From: Oceanibium sediminis
GTDB taxonomy: Bacteria > Pseudomonadota > Alphaproteobacteria > Rhodobacterales > Rhodobacteraceae
DNA length: 64,000 bases
Assembly (NCBI RefSeq): GCF_003265325.1
Contig: NZ_QGNX01000002.1
Location: 558,001 to 622,000 of the forward strand
Direction of reading: 5' to 3'
The notes beneath the pieces are model-generated. The model saw only the letters and a list, made by a program, of their open reading frames with translations. It searched no databases and was not told the origin of the DNA. The position numbers were made by a program, and so were the translations under genes. How positions within the stretch are numbered: position 1 is the stretch's first letter; every line of letters begins with the position of its first letter. This document shows positions 29,239 through 39,959 of this stretch, piece by piece.

Positions 29239-30627
29239 ATGGCAGACTATGATGTGATCGTGATCGGCGGCGGCCCCGGCGGATATGTCTGCGCCATCCG
29301 CTGCGCCCAACTCGGCCTCAAAACCGCCTGCGTCGAAGGGCGCGGCACCCTGGGCGGCACCTGCCTGAACGTCGGCTGCATCCCCTCCAAGGCGATGCTC
29401 CACGCCTCGGAGATGTACCACGAAGCGCACGCCCATTTCGACGAAATGGGCCTGAAAGGCGCGAAACCCACCGTCGACCTGCCCCAGATGCTGACCTACA
29501 AGCAGTCCTCGGTGGACAGCAACACCAAGGGCATCGAGTTCCTGTTCAAGAAGAACAAGGTCGACTGGCTGCAAGGCTGGGGCAAGATCGCCGGCAACGG
29601 CCAGGTCCAGGTGGGCGACGAAACCCACACGGCGAAGAACATCGTAATCGCCACTGGCTCCGCCTCCGCCACACTCAAGGGCGTCGAGGTCGACGAGGAG
29701 CGCGTCGTCACCTCCACCGGCGCGCTGGAACTGAAAGAGGTGCCCAAGCGCATGGTCGTCATCGGCGCGGGCGTGATCGGCCTTGAAATGGGCTCCGTCT
29801 ACCAGCGCCTCGGCGCCGAGGTGACGGTGATCGAATTCCTCGACCAGATCACCCCCGGCATGGACGGCGAGATCCAGAAAACCTTCCAGCGCATGCTGAA
29901 GAAACAGGGTTTCAATTTCCTCATGGGCTCCGCCGTCCAGGGCGTGGAGAAGCTGAAAACCAAGCTGAAGGTCACCTACAAGAAGCGCAAGGACGACAGC
30001 GAGGCGACGATCGACGCCGACGTCGTCCTGCTCGCCACCGGGCGCACCCCCTATACCGAAGGCCTGGGCCTTGCCGAGGCGGGCGTGGAAATGACCGACC
30101 GGGGCCAAGTGAAAACTGACGCCCACCTCGCCACCAATGTCAAAGGCATCTGGGCCATCGGCGATGTCGTCACCGGCCCCATGCTCGCCCACAAGGCCGA
30201 GGATGAGGGCATGGCCGTGGCCGAACGCATCGCGGGCCAGGCCGGTCACGTGAACTACGGTGTGATCCCCAGCGTCATCTACACCGCGCCAGAAGTGGCC
30301 ACCGTCGGCAAGACCGAGGAACAGCTCAAGGAAGAAGGCCGCGCCTACAAGGTCGGTAAATTCCCCTTCATGGGCAACGCCCGCGCCAAAAGCCACTTCG
30401 CAGGCGACGGTTTCGTCAAGCTGCTGGCGGACAAGGACACCGACCGTATCCTCGGCGCCCATATCATCGGCCCCATGGCAGGCGACCTCATCCACGAGAT
30501 CTGCGTCGGCATGGAATTCGGCGCCGCGGCCGAGGATATCGCCCGCACGTGCCACGCGCATCCCACCTTCTCCGAAGCGGTGCGCGAAGCCGCGCTGGCC
30601 TGCGGCGACGGCGCCATTCACGCCTGA
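29239..30627 (+). CDS. lpdA: dihydrolipoyl dehydrogenase (E3)
   Basis: Reoxidises the lipoamide of the 2-oxoglutarate dehydrogenase complex. The 462-residue protein has [19 protein letters not shown] (FAD), the redox disulfide [13 protein letters not shown] (about residues 40-52), [15 protein letters not shown] (NAD), [19 protein letters not shown] and the C-terminal [10 protein letters not shown] with the catalytic His-Glu. CAGGAG precedes the ATG. It is the last gene of the suc cluster and is followed by a terminator. Confidence 0.96.
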   Translation: MADYDVIVIGGGPGGYVCAIRCAQLGLKTACVEGRGTLGGTCLNVGCIPSKAMLHASEMYHEAHAHFDEMGLKGAKPTVDLPQMLTYKQSSVDSNTKGIEFLFKKNKVDWLQGWGKIAGNGQVQVGDETHTAKNIVIATGSASATLKGVEVDEERVVTSTGALELKEVPKRMVVIGAGVIGLEMGSVYQRLGAEVTVIEFLDQITPGMDGEIQKTFQRMLKKQGFNFLMGSAVQGVEKLKTKLKVTYKKRKDDSEATIDADVVLLATGRTPYTEGLGLAEAGVEMTDRGQVKTDAHLATNVKGIWAIGDVVTGPMLAHKAEDEGMAVAERIAGQAGHVNYGVIPSVIYTAPEVATVGKTEEQLKEEGRAYKVGKFPFMGNARAKSHFAGDGFVKLLADKDTDRILGAHIIGPMAGDLIHEICVGMEFGAAAEDIARTCHAHPTFSEAVREAALACGDGAIHA

Positions 30628-30633
30628 CCGAAA

Positions 30634-30659
30634 GGGGGCGCGCCATTGCGGCCGCCCCC
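30634..30659 (+). terminator. intrinsic terminator after lpdA
   Basis: GGGGGCG(C)GCC, loop ATTGC, GGCCGCCCCC (30634-30659), then CACTTTTCTCC. It begins 6 bp after the lpdA stop. A stable stem followed by a short T-run fits a Rho-independent terminator. Confidence 0.65.
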
Positions 30660-30755
30660 CACTTTTCTCCCAAAATACTCCGGGGTCCGGGGCAGCGCCC
30701 CGAACCGCCGCACCAGCGGCGCCCCCCGATGCCCGCAGGGCGAGGGCCCCCGCCC

Positions 30756-31460
30756 TCAGCTCAACAGCATCCGCAAGCCCGAGGTAACGTCCGCGCGCAC
30801 CGCCACCCGCAACCCCGGCTCATCACCGGCCCGCAGCGCGCTCAGGATCTTTGAGTGGCTTTCCGTCACCACGGCGCGGCGGCTTTCCGAGTAGAGCGAG
30901 CGCATGGACGGCCCGAGCTGAAGCCAGACCGTCTCCGCCAGCGCCAGCATCGCCGGGGCCTGCGCGCGAAGATACAGGTTGCGGTGAAAATCCAGGTTCA
31001 GCCGGACATAGGCAATCGCATCCCCATGGCCGAGGACCCGTTCGATCTGGTCGTTGATGTCGGTCATGCGATCGATCAACGCGCCGTGGGCACGGGGCAG
31101 CGCGCGCGAGGCGAGCTCCGGCTCCAGCAAGGCCCGCAGCGCCGCCAGCTCCTCGATCCGCTCGTTGCTCAGCACCGGCGTCGTGATCCGCCCCGAGGAC
31201 GAGCTCTGCAACGCCCCCTCCGCCACCAGCCTGCGCGCCGCCTCGCGCGCTGGCGTCATCGACACGCCGAATTCCGCGGCGATGCCGCGCAGGGTCATCG
31301 CCTGCCCCGGCTCGACCGCGCCATGCATGATCCGCGTCCGAAGACGGCGGTAGAGCTGCTCATGATTGGGCGTACGCCGCTCGGATTGGCCGCGTTCCGT
31401 TACGGAAGCTGCGGCATCCGGCACAAATTCAACGTACTTTTGCTTAAAGTTGGCCAACAA
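30756..31460 (-). CDS. GntR-family transcriptional regulator (FCD domain)
   Basis: A 234-residue regulator with an N-terminal winged helix: LYRRLRTRIMHGAVEPGQAMTL in two stretches, then LRGIAAEFGVSMTPAREAARRL. The helical FCD ligand domain has FHRNLYLRAQ and ESHSKILSALRAGD, whose histidines and Asp usually bind a metal and a carboxylate. This is the FadR/VanR subgroup. The start is uncertain: TTG at 31460, or a GTG about 12 codons in. Divergent from the SH3 gene; its target is unknown. Confidence 0.85.
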   Translation of the reverse strand: MLANFKQKYVEFVPDAAASVTERGQSERRTPNHEQLYRRLRTRIMHGAVEPGQAMTLRGIAAEFGVSMTPAREAARRLVAEGALQSSSSGRITTPVLSNERIEELAALRALLEPELASRALPRAHGALIDRMTDINDQIERVLGHGDAIAYVRLNLDFHRNLYLRAQAPAMLALAETVWLQLGPSMRSLYSESRRAVVTESHSKILSALRAGDEPGLRVAVRADVTSGLRMLLS

Positions 31461-31517
31461 GAATCACTGAATCGGGGCGGTGGGTCTGATAGACAGTAAT
31501 GAGCAACTGAGAACGAT

Positions 31518-32036
31518 ATGTCACAATTTTATTCCGAGCTGCTAACCTGGACGGCATTCGGGCTCATTGGCGGCGCGGCCCTTCTGGGCAGCGCGCCCGG
31601 CGGGCCCCTTTCCGGGGAATCCGGCGAAACCATCGCGCGTGCAACCAGCGATCCACTGCCCGAGCCGATCGATATCCGTGAACTCGACATGGCCGCCGCC
31701 GATACCGCGGAGCTGTCGCCCGTCACCCCCCTGATCACCGAGGCCGAGCTTCAAGCCGTGGAATTCACCGCGACCGGCGCCCCCGTCTTTGCCATGCCGA
31801 CAGGCGCTGCGGGCGCCGAACCGGGGAACAGCGGTCTTGTGACAGGCGAAAGCGTCAATATCCGCAGCGGCCCCGGAACCTCCTTCGCGGTCGTGGCCCG
31901 CGCCGTCCGCGACGACCGGCTTCAGGTGACCGGACAGCGCGACGGCTCCTGGATCGAGATCGTGCTGCCCTTCGGGACGGATGACCCGGCATGGATCCAC
32001 GGCAGCTACTTCAGCGCCCCCGAACCCCCGGCGTAA
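31518..32036 (+). CDS. SH3-domain protein, probably exported
   Basis: A 172-residue protein with one hydrophobic N-terminal segment (LLTWTAFGLIGGAALLG), a long acidic/Ala-Pro-rich linker and a C-terminal bacterial SH3 domain: GESVNIRSGPGTSFAVVARAV and then SWIEIVLP...WIHGSYF. Such proteins act in the periplasm, often binding peptidoglycan. It lies divergent from the GntR regulator. No enzyme domain. Confidence 0.8.
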   Translation: MSQFYSELLTWTAFGLIGGAALLGSAPGGPLSGESGETIARATSDPLPEPIDIRELDMAAADTAELSPVTPLITEAELQAVEFTATGAPVFAMPTGAAGAEPGNSGLVTGESVNIRSGPGTSFAVVARAVRDDRLQVTGQRDGSWIEIVLPFGTDDPAWIHGSYFSAPEPPA

Positions 32037-32069
32037 CAAACACACTTACACGCAGCTAACGCGCTCGTC

Positions 32070-32774
32070 CTACAACCGGAAGCGATGCAACGTCGCCCCG
32101 TTTTCCCTGAGCCAGTGCCGCAGAGGGGCGTGATCGGGATACAGACGCTCGACCACGTCCCAGAAGGCGCGGCTGTGGTTCATCTCTGCCAGGTGGGCGA
32201 CTTCATGGGCGGCGACATAGGCGAAGACCTCGCGCGGGGCGAGCAGCAACCGCCAGGACAGCATGATGTTGCCCGTACTCGTGCAGGACCCCCAGCGGCT
32301 GCGCGGATCGCGCAGGGTCAGGCGCTGCATGTCCTGCCCGAGGCGTCCGGTGTATTCCGTGCAATAGGCCGACGCCCGGGCGCGGGCGGTTTCGCGGACC
32401 CATCCGCGCAGCCGGGACTGGAACTGCGCGCCATCGCCGGGCACTTCCAGCGTTTCAGCGGTTTCGATCACCCGCCGCCCCGCCGCCGCCCGGACGAGCG
32501 TGACCTCCCTGCCCTCCAGCGGCATGCGGACACCCGGCGCGGGGTCCACCAGGTCGGGCAGCGCGGCCTGGCGGTCCCGGATCCACCCGGCATGATCCTG
32601 CAGGAATCGGTCGATCTGCCTGCGCGGCAGGCGCGTGGGCACCGTCAGGGTGATCGCATGGTCGCTCGCCGAGACGCGCAGCGTCAGCCGCCGCGCCCGG
32701 GCCGAGCGGCGCAGCAGTACCGTCAGCTCGGGAAAGCCGGGCACTGCACGCCGCTCAGGGCCGGTTGACCACAA
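32070..32774 (-). CDS. YgjP/M48-like metallopeptidase
   Basis: A 234-residue protein with the zinc motif HEVAHLAEMNHSRAFWDVVERL (HExxH plus a downstream His) and SRWGSCTSTGNIMLSWRLLLAP, the hallmark of the YgjP-like (former DUF45) family. No signal peptide or membrane helix. Its start lies 5 bp after the phaZ stop, so the two are probably in one operon. The physiological substrate is unknown. Confidence 0.85.
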   Translation of the reverse strand: MWSTGPERRAVPGFPELTVLLRRSARARRLTLRVSASDHAITLTVPTRLPRRQIDRFLQDHAGWIRDRQAALPDLVDPAPGVRMPLEGREVTLVRAAAGRRVIETAETLEVPGDGAQFQSRLRGWVRETARARASAYCTEYTGRLGQDMQRLTLRDPRSRWGSCTSTGNIMLSWRLLLAPREVFAYVAAHEVAHLAEMNHSRAFWDVVERLYPDHAPLRHWLRENGATLHRFRL

Positions 32775-32779
32775 CCCTG

Positions 32780-34057
32780 TCAGGCGGCGTCCACGGACTT
32801 CAGCACGGGGCGCTTGCCGACCGTATCATAATGTGCGCGGATGAAATCCCGCACCTTCGGCTGGATCTCACCACGCCAGCGCGAGCCGTTGAAGACGCCG
32901 TAGTGACCGACCTTGGCCTGGGTATGATGCGCGCGCATGGACTCGGGCAGATTTGTGACCAGGCGATGCGCCGCCTCGGTCTGGCCAAGCCCGGTGATGT
33001 CGTCCTTCTCGCCCTCGACCGTCAGCAACGCGATGTCGGTGATCGCGGAGGGGTCGATCAGCTGGTCCCGGTGGCGGTACATGCCGGTGGCCAGCAGCCG
33101 CTTCTGGAACACACGCTCGATGGTTTGCAGGTAGAATTCCGCCGTCAGGTCCATCACGGCCATGTACTCGTCATAGAACCGCCGGTGCGCGGCGGCGCTG
33201 TCCCCGTCCCCCTTCACCAGGTTGCGGAAATGCTGCACATGGGCGTCGCGGTGCCGGTCCAAGTTCATCGCCATGAAGCCGGACAACTGCAGGAACCCCG
33301 GGTAGACGCGCCGCAGCACGCCCTTGTTAGGCCAAGGGACGCTCACGATCACGTTCCGCTCGAACCAGCTGAGCGGATGCTGCATCGCCAGTTCGTTGGG
33401 CTGCTTCGGGTTGCACGCCGTATCGATCGGAGAGCCCATGAGCGTCATCGAAGAGGGCCGCGCCGGGTCCTCGTCCATCGCCATCAGCGTTGCCGCGACC
33501 ATCATCGGCACGCCGGGCTGGCACACGGCCATGACCGCCGGGCGCGTCCCATCCTCGCCCAGGAACTGGCAGAACTCGATCAGGTAGTCGGTGTAGTCGT
33601 CCAGGTCGAATTCGCCATCGACAACCGGCACGTCACGCGCGTCGATCCAGTCGGTGACATAGACGTCATGCTCGGGCAGCATCGCCTTGACCGTGCCGAG
33701 CAGCAGCGTGGCGTAGTGCCCCGACATCGGCGCGATGATCAGCACCTTGGGATCGTTGCGCCCCTCTGCCCCCACACGGTTGAAATGCAGCAGGTTGCAG
33801 AACGGCAACTCGTAAACCTCGTCGATTTCGACAGGCAGGGTGGCGCCATCGACTTCCACCGTCTCGATATCCCAATCCGGTTTGCCGTAGCGGCGGGTCG
33901 CGGAAATGAACATCTCGAACATCGCGGCGGTGGTGCGCGCGGGATAGCTCTCGGCAAAGGGGTTGAGCGGCGAGGTCAGCATGTCCCGCGCCATTCGGAC
34001 CGAGCTGCGCATCGGGGAAATCGCAGCGTGGGTCATTTCATAGGCGTGGTAGAGCAT
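32780..34057 (-). CDS. phaZ: intracellular polyhydroxyalkanoate depolymerase
   Basis: Breaks down stored PHA granules. The 425-residue protein starts MLYHAYEMTHAAISP and has PMSGHYATLLLGTV, YVTDWIDARDVP, and the nucleophile elbow AVCQPGVPMMVAATL. Here a Cys replaces the lipase-box Ser, as is typical of the family. The C-terminal HYGVFNGSRWRGEIQPKVRDF carries the catalytic His. Full length, no signal peptide. PHA turnover joins the ethylmalonyl-CoA pathway at acetoacetyl-/crotonyl-CoA. Confidence 0.93.
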   Translation of the reverse strand: MLYHAYEMTHAAISPMRSSVRMARDMLTSPLNPFAESYPARTTAAMFEMFISATRRYGKPDWDIETVEVDGATLPVEIDEVYELPFCNLLHFNRVGAEGRNDPKVLIIAPMSGHYATLLLGTVKAMLPEHDVYVTDWIDARDVPVVDGEFDLDDYTDYLIEFCQFLGEDGTRPAVMAVCQPGVPMMVAATLMAMDEDPARPSSMTLMGSPIDTACNPKQPNELAMQHPLSWFERNVIVSVPWPNKGVLRRVYPGFLQLSGFMAMNLDRHRDAHVQHFRNLVKGDGDSAAAHRRFYDEYMAVMDLTAEFYLQTIERVFQKRLLATGMYRHRDQLIDPSAITDIALLTVEGEKDDITGLGQTEAAHRLVTNLPESMRAHHTQAKVGHYGVFNGSRWRGEIQPKVRDFIRAHYDTVGKRPVLKSVDAA

Positions 34058-34228
34058 GCGGTGCCTTCCGTTTATGTTTTACCCTTGAATACTTAGGCCT
34101 GCTTTTGCACTGCATCAAGGCTTTTCGCAGGCGCAGCGAGGGCGGGGCATTTCGGCGATAAGCCTTTGACAAGCTCAATGCACTATGGCAGGGGACGGCT
34201 TTCGATTTGGTTGAGGCAGGAGAACACC

Positions 34229-34564
34229 ATGCCCAAAGACGAGTGGGGCGTAAAACGGCTTTGCCCAAGCTGCGAAACGCGGTTCTACGACTTGCAGCAG
34301 AACCCGATGACTTGTCCGAACTGCGGGGCGGAATTCGACCTGGAGAGCCTCCTGAACAAGAAATCCAGCACGCGCCCGGACAAGCGCGATGCGGATTCCG
34401 CACCCACGGCGAAAACCGACGATGACGTCGATGCCGTCGTGATCGATGATGATGATGACAGCGATGATTCCGATCTCGGCGACGAACTGCTCGACGACGA
34501 CGAGGATGAAACCGTCGATCTGGAAGAGATCGCGGACGTCGCCTCGGACGACGACGACGACTGA
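34229..34564 (+). CDS. FYDLN-type zinc-ribbon acidic protein (TIGR02300 family)
   Basis: A 111-residue protein: MPKDEWGVKRLCPSCETRFYDL then PMTCPNCGAEFDL form a four-cysteine zinc ribbon (CxxC...CxxC). It is followed by a long Asp/Glu-rich tail (about residues 62-111). This layout is the alphaproteobacterial TIGR02300/FYDLN family, of unknown function. CAGGAG precedes ATG 34229. A hairpin terminator follows. Confidence 0.9.
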   Translation: MPKDEWGVKRLCPSCETRFYDLQQNPMTCPNCGAEFDLESLLNKKSSTRPDKRDADSAPTAKTDDDVDAVVIDDDDDSDDSDLGDELLDDDEDETVDLEEIADVASDDDDD

Positions 34565-34572
34565 TTGAAAGG

Positions 34573-34596
34573 GGGGTGCGTCCCAAAACGCACCCC
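34573..34596 (+). terminator. hairpin after the FYDLN gene
   Basis: GGGGTGCGT (34573-34581), loop CCCAAA, ACGCACCCC (34588-34596), starting 9 bp past the stop. The stem sequence is shared with the two repeats between sucC and sucD. Confidence 0.6.
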
Positions 34597-34717
34597 TCGG
34601 CTTCCTCAGCGCGCAGCCGTCCTTGCGCGCGCCCCGGCACGACAATTTTTCGCTTGAACTGCCGAAGCCACACACTTAATAGGACGGAGCCTGACGCGGT
34701 CACCCGCGAACCGGCAC

Positions 34718-36323
<1,606 letters not shown>

Positions 36324-36327
<4 letters not shown>

Positions 36328-36671
36328 TTGACCTCCGGCTTGCCTGGTGGTGCAGGCTTCTCAACGGTTTTGACTGTGTTGTGATCCTCCGATGATACCG
36401 CATCAGCGGCGTGTTCGGGAGGCGGACTGCCACTTTCACGATCTTTTCCACAGGCTTCTTGCAGCGGATGGACGCCGTAGCCGAGTTCGACGAAGGGGAC
36501 GATGATGCTCCAAATCGCCCCCAGAAACTCCTCCTTCTGCTCTGGCGTCAGACCGGAGCTTTCAAGAAACGCTTCATACCGTGCTACATCGATTGTGAGC
36601 GTCGGACGCGCCGAAGCCGAAAAGGCTTCCAGGATTTCTTTGGGGTTGTCGGCATTATTGTAGTGCTTCAT
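36324..36671 (-). CDS. hypothetical protein coupled to the recombinase
   Basis: A 115-residue, mostly helical protein starting MKHYNNADNPKEILEAF, with ESSGLTPEQKEEFLGAIWSIIVPFVELGYGVH in the middle and a Pro/Glu-rich tail. Its TGA overlaps the recombinase ATG (ATGA), so the two are translated together. Possibly a directionality factor or an accessory protein; this is inferred from position only. Confidence 0.7.
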
Positions 36672-36773
36672 CGGTCGCTCCGATCTTTCGTATTGCTACA
36701 CTAAAGCCTCTATTTTTATTCTACCGCGTTTGGCGGTAATTCCGCAAAAACAGAGGGGTTTTTTCTATGCTGC

Positions 36774-36796
36774 AAAGCCGCATTGACGGCGGCTTT
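36774..36796 (-). terminator. hairpin after the gene at 36802
   Basis: AAAGCCGC (36774-36781) and GCGGCTTT (36789-36796) with a 7-nt loop, 5 bp past the stop on the minus strand. The 3' arm ends in TTT on either strand, but no long T-tract follows. Confidence 0.45.
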
Positions 36797-36801
36797 CTGG
36801 C

Positions 36802-37209
36802 CTAGCGTTCTCGTCCCGAGTCATGGTCGCGTTTGGTATGCTCGGAAGTTCTGATTCTTCTCGGCTCACGCGCCCGCTCGTTGAAGCGATCCAGTATGAC
36901 CTCCTTCATGCGTGCGATTTCCTTTTGTTTGGTCGCGTAGTGATCGACGATGGTCTTGCGGCGTTCCGAGAATTCCGCCCGCAGCCTCCGGTATTCCCGT
37001 TGCGTGAGGCGCGGAGTGATCCGGCCCAGGTGGAATTCGTTCTGGAGCTTTGGCTGAAAGCGGCGCTTCTCGGCTTCCCAGGCCAGGTCATGGTTGGTGA
37101 GGGCGGCGTCCTGTTTCTCTGCCAGCCTTTCGGCATAGGTCCGCAGACCTTCGAGCGCCGCTCTTTGAGCGTCAGACACGCGGTTGAAATCGTTCGACGG
37201 TTTCTTCAT
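36802..37209 (-). CDS. hypothetical basic helical protein
   Basis: A 135-residue, highly charged protein (many Arg, Lys, Glu) predicted as long helices: RLTQREYRRLRAEFSERRKTI and KQKEIARMKEVILDRFNER. It may be a coiled coil or a nucleic-acid-binding accessory of the mobile element. It lies 8 bp downstream of the membrane-protein gene 37218-37895. No family recognised. Confidence 0.65.
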   Translation of the reverse strand: MKKPSNDFNRVSDAQRAALEGLRTYAERLAEKQDAALTNHDLAWEAEKRRFQPKLQNEFHLGRITPRLTQREYRRLRAEFSERRKTIVDHYATKQKEIARMKEVILDRFNERAREPRRIRTSEHTKRDHDSGRER

Positions 37210-37217
37210 GGATCACC

Positions 37218-37895
37218 TCAGTTGCAGGGCTGGACCGAAACAGTGGTATGTTCGGCAAGAGCGCGCTCCACGCTGCACTTGATGAGTGTGGGTCGCGTCA
37301 GATCGCCATGGACGCTGGCAAGCCGCGTCAGGCCGCCTTCATGCTGGAGCATCACGTCATGACCTGAGCGATGATTGGGCAGGATCAGCACGTCTTCGAC
37401 GGTCTCCCGCGCGATCCGCTTAGGGAAGCTCAGGACCCTGTGCCGGACGCTCACTGTCTCATCATCGATGGTGACGGTGACGTGCTCGCGATTGGCCAGC
37501 CAAGTGAAAAGCTGGAACGGGCCGAACTCCATCACGAGGACCGTGCCGCCGATCCAGTAAAGCGCGAACATCCAGCCGCGCAGGTTTTCGAGCGGTACAT
37601 CCCGCGGTTCCGCGCGTGCGACCTCCGCCAGAGCCTCGAAAGCGTTCGAGATACCGATCACCACATAGGCCGCAAATGCGAGCAGATAGTTCTCGTCCGG
37701 ATTCGATACCATGTCCGGTGCGTAGTACGAGATCAGCAAGGCGGCGGTCGCAACGACAGCCAGGAAATATAGGCTGGTGCCCATGTCACGACTGGAGGGC
37801 AGTCGATGCGCCGCCTTGATCCGCGCGCTATTCCCCCGTCTTTCGAGACGGGGCTCGCCATCAATCCAATGTCGGTACAACTGAAACAGGTTCAT
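37218..37895 (-). CDS. hypothetical membrane protein of the element
   Basis: A 225-residue protein with three or four hydrophobic segments in the first 140 residues (SLYFLAVVATAALLISYY, YLLAFAAYVVIGISNAF, GWMFALYWIGGTVLVMEF) and a soluble C-terminal domain with VTVTIDDETVSVRHRVLSFP. It belongs to the run virD4-37909-37218-36802 on one strand and may be part of the transfer apparatus or an exclusion factor. Unassigned. Confidence 0.65.
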   Translation of the reverse strand: MNLFQLYRHWIDGEPRLERRGNSARIKAAHRLPSSRDMGTSLYFLAVVATAALLISYYAPDMVSNPDENYLLAFAAYVVIGISNAFEALAEVARAEPRDVPLENLRGWMFALYWIGGTVLVMEFGPFQLFTWLANREHVTVTIDDETVSVRHRVLSFPKRIARETVEDVLILPNHRSGHDVMLQHEGGLTRLASVHGDLTRPTLIKCSVERALAEHTTVSVQPCN

Positions 37896-37908
37896 TGCCT
37901 TCTCCTTA

Positions 37909-38286
37909 TTATTGATTGGTGAGTTTTCTGATTAGCGGTGCCCAATTCACGGGCATCATCACAAAGACGGGGCAATTCCATTGCGCGCCCAGCTGCTCGC
38001 GCATCCCCTGAATACCGATGTATCGGCACTCGAAGCAGCGCCCGTCCTTGATGCAGCGATACGTGACCAGTACGTGCGGCGTGCCATAGGTGACGGAGAC
38101 ACCGAGCGCGGCAGCGCACACCCAAGTCGCCACGCGCGGCTTGAGCAGCCAGCGCAGCACGGCGATGATCCGGTCCGCCCGCGCGCGTCGCGCAGCGAGA
38201 ACCTTCTGACGCTTCGTCGGCTCCACCGGACGCTTGCGCGGACGCGGCCCCCTGCGGCTCGTGACTTCGACCTTGATCCTGCTCAT
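37909..38286 (-). CDS. small protein with one membrane helix and a cysteine cluster, coupled to virD4
   Basis: A 125-residue protein. Very basic N-terminus (RRGPRPRKRPVEPTKRQK), one hydrophobic segment (VATWVCAAALGVSVTYG), then a cysteine-bearing part CIKDGRCFECRYIG and a C-terminal QWNCPVFVMMP. ATG at 38286 overlaps the virD4 stop (ATGA). Function unknown; location suggests a partner of the coupling protein. Confidence 0.7.
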   Translation of the reverse strand: MSRIKVEVTSRRGPRPRKRPVEPTKRQKVLAARRARADRIIAVLRWLLKPRVATWVCAAALGVSVTYGTPHVLVTYRCIKDGRCFECRYIGIQGMREQLGAQWNCPVFVMMPVNWAPLIRKLTNQ

Positions 38287-39959
38287 GACTTGCTCCCTGT
38301 GCCGGAGTAGCGAAGGCGGAAGACGGGCTTGCCGCTGCGCGGGTGGTCGCCTTCCATCGGGTTCGGATCGGCCCAGTCGCGCCACGGCGCGACATCCCAA
38401 TAGGCCACCTTCTCGGCGAGGACGGGCGGCGCGGACTTCACGAACAGGAGCTGCTGCTCAGGCGGCAGCGTCATGATCTCCTGCGGTAGCATGAGCGGCA
38501 CGCCGCGTTCTGACGCGCTGACGCCGATCTCGTCCTCGGGGCGCTGGCCGAGATTGTAGTTGCGCGTGATGATCGAGCGCTCGCCGAGCAGCTTCGAGAG
38601 CCGCTGCGCAAGGTCGAAGTCCTGAACGGCGAAGAACTGCTTCACTTCGGCCTGGCTCAAGATGATGTTCGCGGTCTCGCGCCCGTAGACCTGCACGAGT
38701 TGCGAGAGGTCCTGCACGATGGCCCAGACACGGACGCCATAGCCTGGCAAGAGCGTCAGCGCTTCCGCGAGCCCAGCAAGCCGCCCGAGATTGGCGAACT
38801 CGTCGAGCAGGCAGAGCACCTGCTGGTCGCCTTTGTTCCTGGCGACGGCCTTGATGGCCTGTTGCGTGATCAGCCCCAGCCATGGCGCGTAAGTGGCAAT
38901 GTGCTCGGCGGGGATCATGACGTAGATGGTCGTGCCTTTGGCCTTGAGGTCCTCAAAGCGAAAGTCAGACGCGGAAACAGATTTGGCGAGCGGGCCGCCT
39001 GGGCGGAAAATCTGGAGGGCGTTTGAGACGCCCGTGCGGAAGTCTGCGAACTGTTTTGCGCCATCCTCCATCTGGAAGAGAAACTCTTCGCCGTAATCCG
39101 CGACCATGCCGTCCAGCGCGTCAGAGTCCGCCATTACCTCGAATGTCAGTTCGAGACGGCGGGTGTTTTTGACGATGCGCCATAGTTCTGGCAGCGTGCA
39201 TTTTTCCGGCCTATCGCGCGTGACCAGAAAAAGGATCAACCCTTCGAGCAGATTGCGCGCGCCATCGCGGAAGTACTGGTTCTTGTCCCCACCAGCGGGC
39301 TCGGGGATTAGTTGCAGAACAATGCCGCGCACTGCATCGCCGAGCTCATGATGACGGCGCGGATCGGCGAAGATGTCGATAAGCGGCTGGAGCGGATTAT
39401 ACCTGTGCGACGGAAGATCGTGCAGACGGCCAGGGTTCAGGAATATCGTCGTTTGACGGAAGATCACCTGCCGGACGCGCGCCGTGATCGCTGCCAGCTC
39501 CCCCTTGGGATCGGTGACAAAGATCGAGCCCCAGAAATGCAGCAGGTTCGCGATGACGACCGCGATGCCCTTGCCCTGACGGGCGGGCGCAACGGTCAAC
39601 AGGTGAGCCTTGCCCTTGAAGAAGAGCGGGACGCCTTTCAGCGCACCGAGGAACAGGCCAGCGGGATCGGTGAGGCCGAAATCGGCGCAGTCGCGCAGAT
39701 CAGCGAACTTCGCCTCGCCGAAGATTCCGGTGGGGGTTTCTGCCCTCCAGCGGGCGATCCGCAGCAGGATCACGCCGAACAGATCGAGCACGCCAACCCC
39801 GATCACCCAGACGCCCGCCAGAAACAGAGCGCCAAGCGCGAGCGCGCTCACCGGATCGCTGTGCGAGTTCAGCGGGACGACAAGCTTCCATGTGACGGCG
39901 GCTATTATGCCACCGGCCAGCATCTTGCCGACAGGGTTCGGGTCGTTGTGTTTCTTCAT
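38283..39959 (-). CDS. VirD4/TraG-type type IV coupling protein
   Basis: A 558-residue ATPase that links relaxosomes to a type IV secretion channel. Two N-terminal membrane helices (about 12-30 and 38-68) are followed by a variant Walker A, APARQGKG (124-131), DPKGELAAIT, and Walker B VLCLLDEFANLG. The C-terminal part has AVQDFDLAQRLSKLLGE and is typical. No VirB/Trb genes are present in the window, so it probably docks the element onto a helper system. Divergent upstream region has two related palindromes. Confidence 0.93.
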   Translation of the reverse strand: MKKHNDPNPVGKMLAGGIIAAVTWKLVVPLNSHSDPVSALALGALFLAGVWVIGVGVLDLFGVILLRIARWRAETPTGIFGEAKFADLRDCADFGLTDPAGLFLGALKGVPLFFKGKAHLLTVAPARQGKGIAVVIANLLHFWGSIFVTDPKGELAAITARVRQVIFRQTTIFLNPGRLHDLPSHRYNPLQPLIDIFADPRRHHELGDAVRGIVLQLIPEPAGGDKNQYFRDGARNLLEGLILFLVTRDRPEKCTLPELWRIVKNTRRLELTFEVMADSDALDGMVADYGEEFLFQMEDGAKQFADFRTGVSNALQIFRPGGPLAKSVSASDFRFEDLKAKGTTIYVMIPAEHIATYAPWLGLITQQAIKAVARNKGDQQVLCLLDEFANLGRLAGLAEALTLLPGYGVRVWAIVQDLSQLVQVYGRETANIILSQAEVKQFFAVQDFDLAQRLSKLLGERSIITRNYNLGQRPEDEIGVSASERGVPLMLPQEIMTLPPEQQLLFVKSAPPVLAEKVAYWDVAPWRDWADPNPMEGDHPRSGKPVFRLRYSGTGSKS